Source: Croceicoccus sp.
GTDB taxonomy: Bacteria > Pseudomonadota > Alphaproteobacteria > Sphingomonadales > Sphingomonadaceae
Assembly (NCBI GenBank): GCA_029936705.1
Contig: JAPYSD010000039.1
Span: 1-13,398 of the forward strand
Length of the DNA: 13,398 nt
Direction: 5' to 3'
The first letter of the stretch is position 1. The number at the start of each line of letters is the position of its first letter. A model generated the notes under the pieces. That model was not told where the DNA came from. It saw nothing but the letters and a program-made list of their open reading frames with translations, and did no database searches. Both the position numbers and the translations under genes were made by a program. Shown piece by piece: positions 1 to 5,919 of this stretch.

Positions 1-1
1 G

Positions 2-76
2 CTCAAAGCCTGGAAAAGGGCGGCGGACAACGAGAATGAAGCAGGCGAACTCGCCACTCTGCAGATCGCAGCATGA
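2..76 (+). CDS. C-terminal end of a gene cut by the window start, possibly a MoxR-type AAA+ ATPase
   Basis: Only the last 24 codons are present. They read LKAWKRAADNENEAGELATL and then QIAA before a TGA at 74-76. The frame is open from base 2, and its stop overlaps the ATG of the next gene (ATGA, 73-76), which indicates translational coupling. Nothing in these residues identifies a family. The suggestion of a MoxR-like AAA+ ATPase rests only on context: genes for VWA/HExxH proteins like the one that follows are commonly preceded by such an ATPase. The reading as the end of a real gene is fairly secure; the function is a guess. Confidence 0.55.
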   Translation, partial: LKAWKRAADNENEAGELATLQIAA

Positions 77-1356
77 GCACCAATCCCGCCCAGGATGATG
101 CTGCAAAAGTTCTCGAGCTCTTTCCGCACATCGGCGCCACCACCCTCTTCAAGAAGCACGTTCGCGCCGAGGGCGCCTTGGCCGCGACCGACGGCACATA
201 TATCTTTCTCTCAGGCCGTTACTTCGACCTCGACCGAAACAAGCGCCGCGGCATCCTGCTTCATGAATACCTGCACTGCATCATGTCTCATCCCGAGCGT
301 GCTGCGCTGCTACGGATACGCGAAGGCTCTACATTCGACATGCGGCGGCTCAATGTCGCAGCAGATGCCCTTATCAATGAGACCATTCGCATCGAGATTA
401 AAAGCCGCCCGCGGCACCTCGATTTGCCAGGCAACCTTTACTACCTGAAAGAGGTTGCGGCAGAGCTTCGTAACCTCGGCATCATTCAATCGACAGACGA
501 CATCACTCTGGCCAAAACGAGCATGGAGGCGCTTTATGTCCTGCTCGGGGAAGCCTTGGATAAGGCGCGGCACATCCTGTCGCCACCGGACGATCCTGCC
601 GCTCGGCATGCAGAGGATAGCGGAACAAAAGCGCGCACCGCCGCTGGAAAAATCATCGACTGGTGTGACGAAGCTCCAGATCTCAAGCCGGCTGAAGGCT
701 CGCCTGAAGAGCTCCGCAGGAAGGTGGAGAAGCAAAAGCAGATCAATGCCAATGCAACATCCACCTATGGCAGTGCTGCAGCAGGTATCATCGAACGTCT
801 GTCTGGCGACATTCCAAAGAGCACCACTCCATGGGAGCAGGTCTTGCGGCATCTCGGCGCAAAACATCTATCCCGCCACCGATCCCGCAGCAACAGGCGG
901 CCATCAAACGGTCTGCTCAGCCGTGAAAGCATGGGCCGGGCAGACATTTGGCAACCCGGACGCATGCGGTCGCCTCAGCCTCGCGCGCTGGTGCTGGCAG
1001 ACAGTTCCGGTTCGATCGACCTCGCGCAATTCGCCCGGTTCCTTGGCCATCTCGATCGGCTGCGGAAACGCACCAATGCGGCTTTTGACTTCGCAACTGC
1101 AGATACCGCCATAAGCCCGCGAACCCAGATCGATGAAATGACCAACCTCAAATCGTTGAAGTTCGAGGGGAGGGGAGGGACCTCCTTTGTTGAGCCATTA
1201 TCGGTGGCGGAAAAGGAAGGGTATGATCTGGTCATTTACATGACCGATCTGGCCGGCACATTTCCCAAAAGCTGCAAGGTCCCCACCATTTGGGCCGCTC
1301 CCCTCGCTGACGCCGAGAAACGATCGGTTCCCTTTGGCCGTTTGCTAGCTATTTGA
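73..1356 (+). CDS. VWA-like domain protein with N-terminal putative metallopeptidase domain (DUF2201 type)
   Basis: This 427-aa protein has two recognisable parts. The N-terminal part carries an HExxH zinc-binding motif (HEYLH, residues 64-68), followed by a helix NVAADALIN (94-102) in which Asp98 is the likely third ligand, as in the DUF2201 N-terminal peptidase-like domain. The C-terminal part is a von Willebrand A-like fold with an apparently complete MIDAS metal site: DSSGS (310-314), Thr370 in GRGGT, and Asp392 in MTDLAG. The middle (about 170-300) is variable and charged. The start is the ATG that overlaps the upstream stop; no clear Shine-Dalgarno is seen, which fits coupling. Members of this family usually pair with a MoxR-type AAA+ ATPase and are thought to remodel or process partner proteins, but substrates are not established. 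There is no signal peptide or membrane segment, so it should be cytoplasmic. The family call is strong; the activity is inferred. Confidence 0.88.
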   Translation: MSTNPAQDDAAKVLELFPHIGATTLFKKHVRAEGALAATDGTYIFLSGRYFDLDRNKRRGILLHEYLHCIMSHPERAALLRIREGSTFDMRRLNVAADALINETIRIEIKSRPRHLDLPGNLYYLKEVAAELRNLGIIQSTDDITLAKTSMEALYVLLGEALDKARHILSPPDDPAARHAEDSGTKARTAAGKIIDWCDEAPDLKPAEGSPEELRRKVEKQKQINANATSTYGSAAAGIIERLSGDIPKSTTPWEQVLRHLGAKHLSRHRSRSNRRPSNGLLSRESMGRADIWQPGRMRSPQPRALVLADSSGSIDLAQFARFLGHLDRLRKRTNAAFDFATADTAISPRTQIDEMTNLKSLKFEGRGGTSFVEPLSVAEKEGYDLVIYMTDLAGTFPKSCKVPTIWAAPLADAEKRSVPFGRLLAI

Positions 1357-1367
1357 AAGGATCCGTC

Positions 1368-1574
1368 ATGCCGAAGACCAAGGCATTCATCATCGTCCTT
1401 CAAACCGATGACGAGGAACTCTTCTGGTCGAACCAGGATGGCTGGGGCGACCGCGGCGGCGCAACACGTTTCAGCGAAGCAGAACGAGCCACCTTCGCAC
1501 ATCCGCACCCGGACCATTCCGACAAGCCGAACATCGCAATAATGGAACCCGGCGCCCGCTGGGTGGAAGACTAA
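1368..1574 (+). CDS. Small conserved-looking hypothetical protein, 68 aa
   Basis: This encodes 68 residues beginning MPKTKAFIIVLQTDDEELFW. I chose the ATG at 1368 because GAAAGGA (1355-1361) sits six bases upstream as a good ribosome binding site. An in-frame TTG at 1353 overlaps the previous stop but has no such site. The gap to the metallopeptidase gene is 11 bp, so the two are probably co-transcribed. The product is acidic, rich in Trp, His and Asp, and has no signal peptide or membrane segment. I do not recognise the family. The compact size and position suggest a small accessory protein of the replicon. The gene looks real; the function is unknown. Confidence 0.7.
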   Translation: MPKTKAFIIVLQTDDEELFWSNQDGWGDRGGATRFSEAERATFAHPHPDHSDKPNIAIMEPGARWVED

Positions 1575-1704
1575 CGCCCCCATCCGCGGCCGCGTTTTCG
1601 ATCGCTCTTGCACATCGCTCGAGCAGTGGTCCCCGGGCCAATCTTCCGCTCACCTCAATGAGCGTTCCTGCGATGCCCGACAGGATTGAAGAAAGTAAGA
1701 CAGT
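1575..1704 (+). other. 130-bp intergenic stretch with a small hairpin
   Basis: No convincing gene is seen here. CGCTCA (1647-1652) and TGAGCG (1659-1664) form a 6-bp stem around a 6-base loop, but no T-run follows, so I do not call it an intrinsic terminator. The leader just before the next start contains only a weak purine run (GAAGAAAG, 1689-1696). Confidence 0.35.
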
Positions 1705-2283
1705 ATGACCGATGACAAGACGCTTGCGGCCGCGCGGTGGATTACCGACGCGTGCGGCAACTACCCCGACGCTATCAAGCCGGTAGGCGCTGGCTTCGAT
1801 TTCGAGGCACGCCCGACGAAAATCGCTCTCGAAGCATTCCCATCGGACGAGGACACCGGCGGCACCCTCTACGAAATCGTTCGCACTGAGATTTCGGGAG
1901 ATGAAGAGGGCTGGTATTACGAGGCCATCTTCTACAATTGCCCTCCGGTCGACGGGCAATCCGGTTCTGTTGTCGAAGGTATGTATTCGCGGCGCGTCGA
2001 GACCAAAGGTGAGATCGAAGCCCGCTTTGATGGGCACCTGATTTTCACGGATGAAGCGGATCATGCTCGAAATGCCGAGTTAGGGCGCGTTCGGCACTAC
2101 AGGCGAACCCTCGACGAGCTGACGAACGAGATCAGCTACTACCTCGACCAATTCATATCGAACATCCGGATGCTTGGCGGCGCATACCCATCAGCAGTGC
2201 TGCAGGACAAGATGGCACAGACCATGCGGGCTATCACGTCTTCCGCCGGCGCTGCCTGCACAGCATCAGGTCAAACCGCATGA
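1705..2283 (+). CDS. Hypothetical soluble protein, 192 aa
   Basis: This encodes 192 residues from an ATG preceded only by a weak purine-rich ribosome binding site. The protein is acidic and soluble-looking, with no signal peptide or membrane segment. The first 120 residues have a mixed alpha/beta character (for example EGWYYEAIFYNCPPVDG around 72-88). A helical tail follows at about 118-180 (RRTLDELTNEISYYLDQFIS). I do not recognise a family or catalytic motif. Its stop overlaps the next start (ATGA at 2280-2283), so the two proteins are translationally coupled and may act together. A long open frame on the opposite strand overlaps it, but codon character and gene continuity favour this strand. 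Confidence 0.75.
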   Translation: MTDDKTLAAARWITDACGNYPDAIKPVGAGFDFEARPTKIALEAFPSDEDTGGTLYEIVRTEISGDEEGWYYEAIFYNCPPVDGQSGSVVEGMYSRRVETKGEIEARFDGHLIFTDEADHARNAELGRVRHYRRTLDELTNEISYYLDQFISNIRMLGGAYPSAVLQDKMAQTMRAITSSAGAACTASGQTA

Positions 2284-2702
2284 GCAATTACCCTACCGAG
2301 GCTATCTATGACTTGTGGGTTCCTCGCGATGATAGCGTTGTCGCCCGTGGAACGCCCCTAGTTGCCCGGCCTATCCGGCATGACGATCCCAACATGATCC
2401 ACGCCTACTATGAGGAACCGGCCAATTACGCGAACATCAAGACGTTCGAGCACCGCATTAATTTCGCGGCTGGCAGGCTCCACGACCAATATCCCACCAG
2501 CAAGATGCGGGGTTTCTACCTCGACGATGTGATCCATGTCGGCCGCATTGCTCACCGACAAGGCCTAGGCTGGATCATAATCGAGTTCAGCGACCTGCGA
2601 TCACTCATCGAATGGGATACAGGCCCGCACTTCATCGGTGGAAGCCCAGAAGCGCGATATGAGCGAGACAGCAGGAACCTCATGAAGGCCCTCAACCTCT
2701 AA
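2280..2702 (+). CDS. Hypothetical soluble protein, 140 aa
   Basis: This encodes 140 residues beginning MSNYPTEAIYDLWVPRDDSV. Its ATG overlaps the stop of the 192-aa gene, and AGGT (2267-2270) offers a modest ribosome binding site. It is rich in His, Tyr and Arg, with a beta-rich core (MRGFYLDDVIHVGRIAHRQG, about 79-98) followed by WIIIEFSDLRSLIEWDTG. There is no signal peptide, membrane segment or catalytic motif I can name. The overlap predicts joint expression with the 192-aa protein, possibly as partners. The gene is very probably real; the function is unknown. Confidence 0.73.
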   Translation: MSNYPTEAIYDLWVPRDDSVVARGTPLVARPIRHDDPNMIHAYYEEPANYANIKTFEHRINFAAGRLHDQYPTSKMRGFYLDDVIHVGRIAHRQGLGWIIIEFSDLRSLIEWDTGPHFIGGSPEARYERDSRNLMKALNL

Positions 2703-3046
2703 ATCCAATACCGGGCTGAATCTTGAACTCTCGACCCGGTGCGAACCTGCTCCGCCAATGCCGCTGAAAATCGGAAATTTGGCGTGCCAGCGGTGCCAAT
2801 CCTATAATCGAGCTGATCACTCAGGATCTCGCCTACCCAGCACGACTGCAATAGGCCGATCCTTCCACCGAAGGCGAACTGCTCGTTGTCATTCACCCTA
2901 GAACCACATCCAGATCGGCGAATTTTCATCTCGAGCCGATCCGCGGGTCCGGCATTCCAGGAACCTCGCCGCGGCCGCACATGCTTAAGGGTCATGACTT
3001 GGCATCTACCCTCGTCTCGGCGCAGAATCTTCGAAGGAAGCTGATC
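2703..3046. other. 344-bp gene-poor stretch containing a promoter and a long leader
   Basis: I see no supportable + strand gene here. The stretch contains a promoter-like site (2779-2808) and a short inverted repeat, ACCGGG (2710-2715) and CCCGGT (2735-2740), separated by 19 bases with no T-run. Some 240 bases lie between the promoter and the next start, so a long untranslated leader is possible. A 146-codon open frame on the - strand (2699-3139) crosses the whole stretch. It runs into the start of the next + strand gene and its product looks like shadow translation, so I do not call it a gene. Confidence 0.45.
2779..2808 (+). promoter_or_regulatory. Putative sigma-70-type promoter
   Basis: TTGGCG (2779-2784) and a perfect TATAAT (2803-2808) are separated by 18 bp. 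The -10 context ATCCTATAATC is identical over 11 bases to the - strand promoter at 10167-10195. It would drive the 181-aa membrane gene and the gene after it. The match is by eye and unproven. Confidence 0.45.
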
Positions 3047-3592
3047 ATGAAATTCCGAACGGAATTGAACGCCTTCATCATGAGCCTTGGACGAGCGGCC
3101 ATATCCACCGCCAAGTGCGTACTGCCCGATCTCCGTCAATGGAAAACAGACCTACAAATCACAATCGAAGCCGGTCCACGATTGATCGGCCGGGGCAAGC
3201 TGCGGCGACTAAGCCACCATCTCGATCACAGTTTGCTCGAGCAGGCTCATTCGGTACGCAAACTGAAAAAAGCCATCGGTTTCATATTGATATTTATCGT
3301 TGTAATTTTGATTACACAAATTTATGTGCATTCCGATGATGACAGGTCTTTTGACGTTGCAACCGCCGCATTTTTGGGCTTTTGCCTCGCGACGCTATGC
3401 TGGCGTCTAGCTGTCGCTAGAGCGGCCAGCCTTGCGATTATCATTCATCAATGGGCGCTCGAAACCCAGGAAGATCCTTCAATCTGGGTTGCTCATCCCG
3501 CCGATGCCTCGGCGATTTTCGCTCCATGGATCCCGCGCGGCTCGATGGTCATTGTTAGTTCGTGGAAGAAACTGAAAAGGAGATTGCGTTGA
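3047..3592 (+). CDS. Hypothetical inner-membrane protein with a two-helix hairpin, 181 aa
   Basis: I chose the ATG at 3047 because GAAGGAAG (3033-3040) lies six bases upstream; the frame is open from 2981 but earlier starts lack a good site. The N-terminal 75 residues are basic and helical, presumably cytoplasmic. Two membrane segments follow, about 76-94 (IGFILIFIVVILITQIYV) and about 104-133. The loop between them holds HSDDDRS, and the C-terminus is a basic tail ending KKLKRRLR, so both ends should face the cytoplasm. The first membrane segment is encoded by an AT-rich patch (about 3275-3320) unlike the surrounding DNA. The TGA overlaps the TTG start of the next gene. I do not recognise a family. 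Confidence 0.72.
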   Translation: MKFRTELNAFIMSLGRAAISTAKCVLPDLRQWKTDLQITIEAGPRLIGRGKLRRLSHHLDHSLLEQAHSVRKLKKAIGFILIFIVVILITQIYVHSDDDRSFDVATAAFLGFCLATLCWRLAVARAASLAIIIHQWALETQEDPSIWVAHPADASAIFAPWIPRGSMVIVSSWKKLKRRLR

Positions 3593-3939
3593 CACGCTTG
3601 GTCCCCAGTTCAGAAGACCGCGATCTGGCCGTTCTCATCAAGAGCATCAGCCAGGAGACTATTCTCGATAGCGCTCGAAATGCGGCTGATTTTGAAGGCG
3701 TCCCGATGCTAATCGTTTATGGGCCGATCCCTGACACCGGTTACGTTTCCGAAGATCATCGCGACACCATCGAGCTGGTCTCACTTACCCAGCGCCAGGG
3801 CGGCGCTAAAACAGTCGTCTATCGTGTGCTTCGACGTGAACTTGTAGGAGCAGTCCTCGACGAGCTTGAAGACGACGGAGGGTATCGAGCGTCCATGGTC
3901 GAAACGTCTGGCAACATAGCTCAGGGATATCAGCTCTAA
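3589..3939 (+). CDS. Hypothetical soluble protein, 116 aa, probable TTG start
   Basis: This encodes about 116 residues. Upstream in-frame starts exist (GTG at 3562), but AAAAGGAGA (3575-3583) is a very strong ribosome binding site five bases before a TTG at 3589, and this TTG overlaps the previous TGA (TTGA). I therefore favour the TTG, giving a product that begins (M)TRLVPSSEDRDLAVLIKSIS. The protein is acidic and soluble, with a likely beta-strand segment VPMLIVYGPIPDTGYVS and a C-terminal region resembling a small alpha/beta domain. No family is recognised. Coupling to the two-helix membrane protein suggests the two work together. This is the last gene of the left + strand block and converges on the - strand operon 43 bp further on. 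Confidence 0.68.
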   Translation: MTRLVPSSEDRDLAVLIKSISQETILDSARNAADFEGVPMLIVYGPIPDTGYVSEDHRDTIELVSLTQRQGGAKTVVYRVLRRELVGAVLDELEDDGGYRASMVETSGNIAQGYQL

Positions 3940-3982
3940 GGCGCGCCTACGAGGCTACCAAGCCATCCACGCAGCGGACGGC

Positions 3983-4864
3983 TCAATCATCAAGGAAATA
4001 GGCGTAGCCATCCTCGAACGTCACAGGCTGATAAGTCGGTCGTTCAATCGATCTCCCGCCGCCCAGCGACGAAGCCCAATCGATATAGGGCATCATCGAA
4101 GTCGGTCCTTCCTGAGCTCCCGCCGCAGCCCTCAGAGCGAACAGATCGAGCAACGTGATGAACTCCGGACCCTTGATGCCGTTTTTACTCCTGAAGCGCT
4201 TGACGGCCCCGATCAGCGCCGCCGGCTCATAGCTGGAGACAGCCGTCTCTCCGCTCTGCTCAAGCAGGCTATGTAACTCGCCAAAATCGCTATGGAAGAG
4301 CATGGCAGATGGCGAAACCGGGACAACTTCAAGATCCGGTTCGGGGACAGCAGAAAGCTCGAGCTTCTGATCGCCATCTGCAAACCGGAACGTGAACCGA
4401 ACGAAATCCGGCTTATCGATCCCCGTGGTTTCCAATCGCTGCCTATTGCCGGTCGAGGTGAAATTATAGGGATACGACGCCACTACGGCGCCCGCCGCGC
4501 CCCACGCATCAACATACATCTGCAAGGGGCGCGGGCCACGGCCATCCCAGAAAATTCCGACGCCGTGTACCCGCCCATTTCTTCTGACAAAATGAGAGCT
4601 CTCCAAGACCACCCGGCGCTGGTCGCGCCTACGCTGCATTTCCATCGCTGCAGTGGAAGCTCCCATCAACTGACGCGAAGCCTCGTCCATCAGCTCGGGA
4701 CTTAGCCTGCTAACTGCCAAGCCTGATCCTGTGGTCTCATTCGCGGATCCAGCATCAGCCGGCGATGCGTACGTAACGTCCACGGCCAAGGCATTGGCCG
4801 TGACGACCGTTGTCCCGACAAGACTGCCCAGACAGACGGTCGCGCCAATCAGCCTGCCCAGCAT
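3983..4864 (-). CDS. Exported hypothetical protein, 293 aa, last gene of the - strand operon
   Basis: The first 27 residues form a signal peptide with a probable signal peptidase I site after ANALA (23-27). The mature part has a helical, Arg-rich region (58-85), a beta-rich middle (86-172, including GRVHGVGIFWDGRGPRPLQM), and a helical region (212-250: LIGAVKRFRSKNGI) that loosely recalls peptidoglycan-binding-like helices. That similarity is weak and is not a family call. I chose the ATG at 4864, which overlaps the stop of the 351-aa gene (TGATG); a TTG one codon earlier is less likely. No independent ribosome binding site is visible, so translation is probably coupled. Periplasmic location is well supported. 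The function is unknown, though context suggests an envelope complex with the 351-aa and 1296-aa proteins. Confidence 0.75.
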   Translation of the reverse strand: MLGRLIGATVCLGSLVGTTVVTANALAVDVTYASPADAGSANETTGSGLAVSRLSPELMDEASRQLMGASTAAMEMQRRRDQRRVVLESSHFVRRNGRVHGVGIFWDGRGPRPLQMYVDAWGAAGAVVASYPYNFTSTGNRQRLETTGIDKPDFVRFTFRFADGDQKLELSAVPEPDLEVVPVSPSAMLFHSDFGELHSLLEQSGETAVSSYEPAALIGAVKRFRSKNGIKGPEFITLLDLFALRAAAGAQEGPTSMMPYIDWASSLGGGRSIERPTYQPVTFEDGYAYFLDD

Positions 4865-5919
4865 CAAATGCCGGCGAAACTTACGACGCGAGGCCGAACT
4901 GCGACCATCGAAATCCAGCCCTCGGCCGGTTCGCTAGCCACAGACAGCGCAGTCGTGCCGAACGTGAAACCGTCAAATTCAGCATTTCCTGCCTGGCCCG
5001 ATACCGTCAGTTTGACCGAACTGTCTGCCTCATCCAGCCCCACCAATACCTCCGCCAGCCCCGTTCCGCACTGCACGGCCGGAACCGAGAGCTTCCATCC
5101 TTGCGGAGCTGCCACTGACTGCGCGCTGTCTTCGACAAGGTCACCAGCCATCTCCATGCGCGCAATAAGGTCCGACAAGTCGTCGTCGGAGAAGACAAAC
5201 CGGCCACCAGCACGATCTGCCAGTTCCCGAATAGCCCCGAGCTGAGACCAGTTATAGCGGCCCGCTGAAGGACGTCCGCGAAGAAAGACCACGTCGAAAA
5301 CACGCAGATCACGCGCTTCGCTCAAGGCCTTGCGAGCCTCCAGCAATTCGTCGTTATTGCCGCTCACGCTCACCAGATCCTCGGCGACCGAAACGGTCAA
5401 ATCGAATGCGCGAAGCATGTCGATCGTGGCTAACCGCTGGTCCCTGTCCTGCGGCAGCCGAAAACTCGCCGATGCATTCGAGGGAAGGGGGGAAGCAAAC
5501 ACGTGCAGCGTCTTCCCGTCGAAGCTCCAGTCCCCTCCGGCGCTGCTGACAATCCCCTGGACGACGGAATTTAAGGGCGCCGCTTGCTTATCCCAGGCTG
5601 TGACCGGCAGGCCAGCCGGCCCGGAATAGGAGAAACCTGCTTCGGTCATCAGATCTGCGAGCAGCAGATCCGCCGCTGCAGGCTCGGGCGCCCAACCGTC
5701 GACCATCACATCTGGGAACGGGATATTGGTCGCCTTGGCCTTGCCATCAATTTCCCAATTGCTTGGCAACGATCCGGCCCGCCGATCAAAAACCGCTGCG
5801 GCGTCGGGCACGGAGCAGCGGCCGACAGCGGCCGCTTCAGCATCACTGGCCCGCACCGGTCCTGCCCAAAGCAGGCTTGCAGCCAGGGGAGCAAACCCCA
5901 TCAAAGACGGCCTACGCAT
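4864..5919 (-). CDS. Exported protein with secretin-N-domain-like segments but no secretin barrel, 351 aa
   Basis: A signal peptide (about 1-25, MRRPSLMGFAPLAASLLWAG then PVRAS) directs export. Residues about 82-143 follow the pattern of a secretin N0/STN domain: a two-helix start, then VTAWDKQAAPLNSVVQGIVS and WSFDGKTLHVF. Residues about 151-215 resemble a second small alpha/beta N1-like module (RLATIDMLRAFDLTVSVAED, then RVFDVVFLRG). The C-terminal 80 residues look beta-rich. Full secretins are usually well above 400 residues and end in an outer-membrane barrel, which I cannot find here. Only two cysteines remain after processing (35 and 284). A strong ribosome binding site GAGGAG (5927-5932) lies seven bases before the ATG, and the start overlaps the 1296-aa gene by 8 bases. 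A periplasmic scaffold or ring component is plausible. The domain reading is by eye and moderately uncertain. Confidence 0.72.
   Translation of the reverse strand: MRRPSLMGFAPLAASLLWAGPVRASDAEAAAVGRCSVPDAAAVFDRRAGSLPSNWEIDGKAKATNIPFPDVMVDGWAPEPAAADLLLADLMTEAGFSYSGPAGLPVTAWDKQAAPLNSVVQGIVSSAGGDWSFDGKTLHVFASPLPSNASASFRLPQDRDQRLATIDMLRAFDLTVSVAEDLVSVSGNNDELLEARKALSEARDLRVFDVVFLRGRPSAGRYNWSQLGAIRELADRAGGRFVFSDDDLSDLIARMEMAGDLVEDSAQSVAAPQGWKLSVPAVQCGTGLAEVLVGLDEADSSVKLTVSGQAGNAEFDGFTFGTTALSVASEPAEGWISMVAVRPRVVSFAGI

Noticed and set aside
1471..2064. 197-codon open frame on the - strand
   Set aside because: It lies opposite the 68-aa and 192-aa genes, breaks the run of coupled + strand genes, and its product lacks a coherent domain pattern. 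It is best explained as shadow translation in GC-rich DNA.
2699..3139. 146-codon open frame on the - strand across the gene-poor stretch
   Set aside because: It starts inside the 181-aa + strand gene and its product is an irregular Gly/Arg/Ser mix without a plausible domain. It cannot be fully excluded but I do not support it.
3940..3982. Possible bidirectional terminator between the convergent genes
   Set aside because: Only a 4-bp stem (GGCT 3953-3956 with AGCC 3961-3964) is found and there is no T-run on either strand. Termination presumably occurs by another means or within the coding ends.
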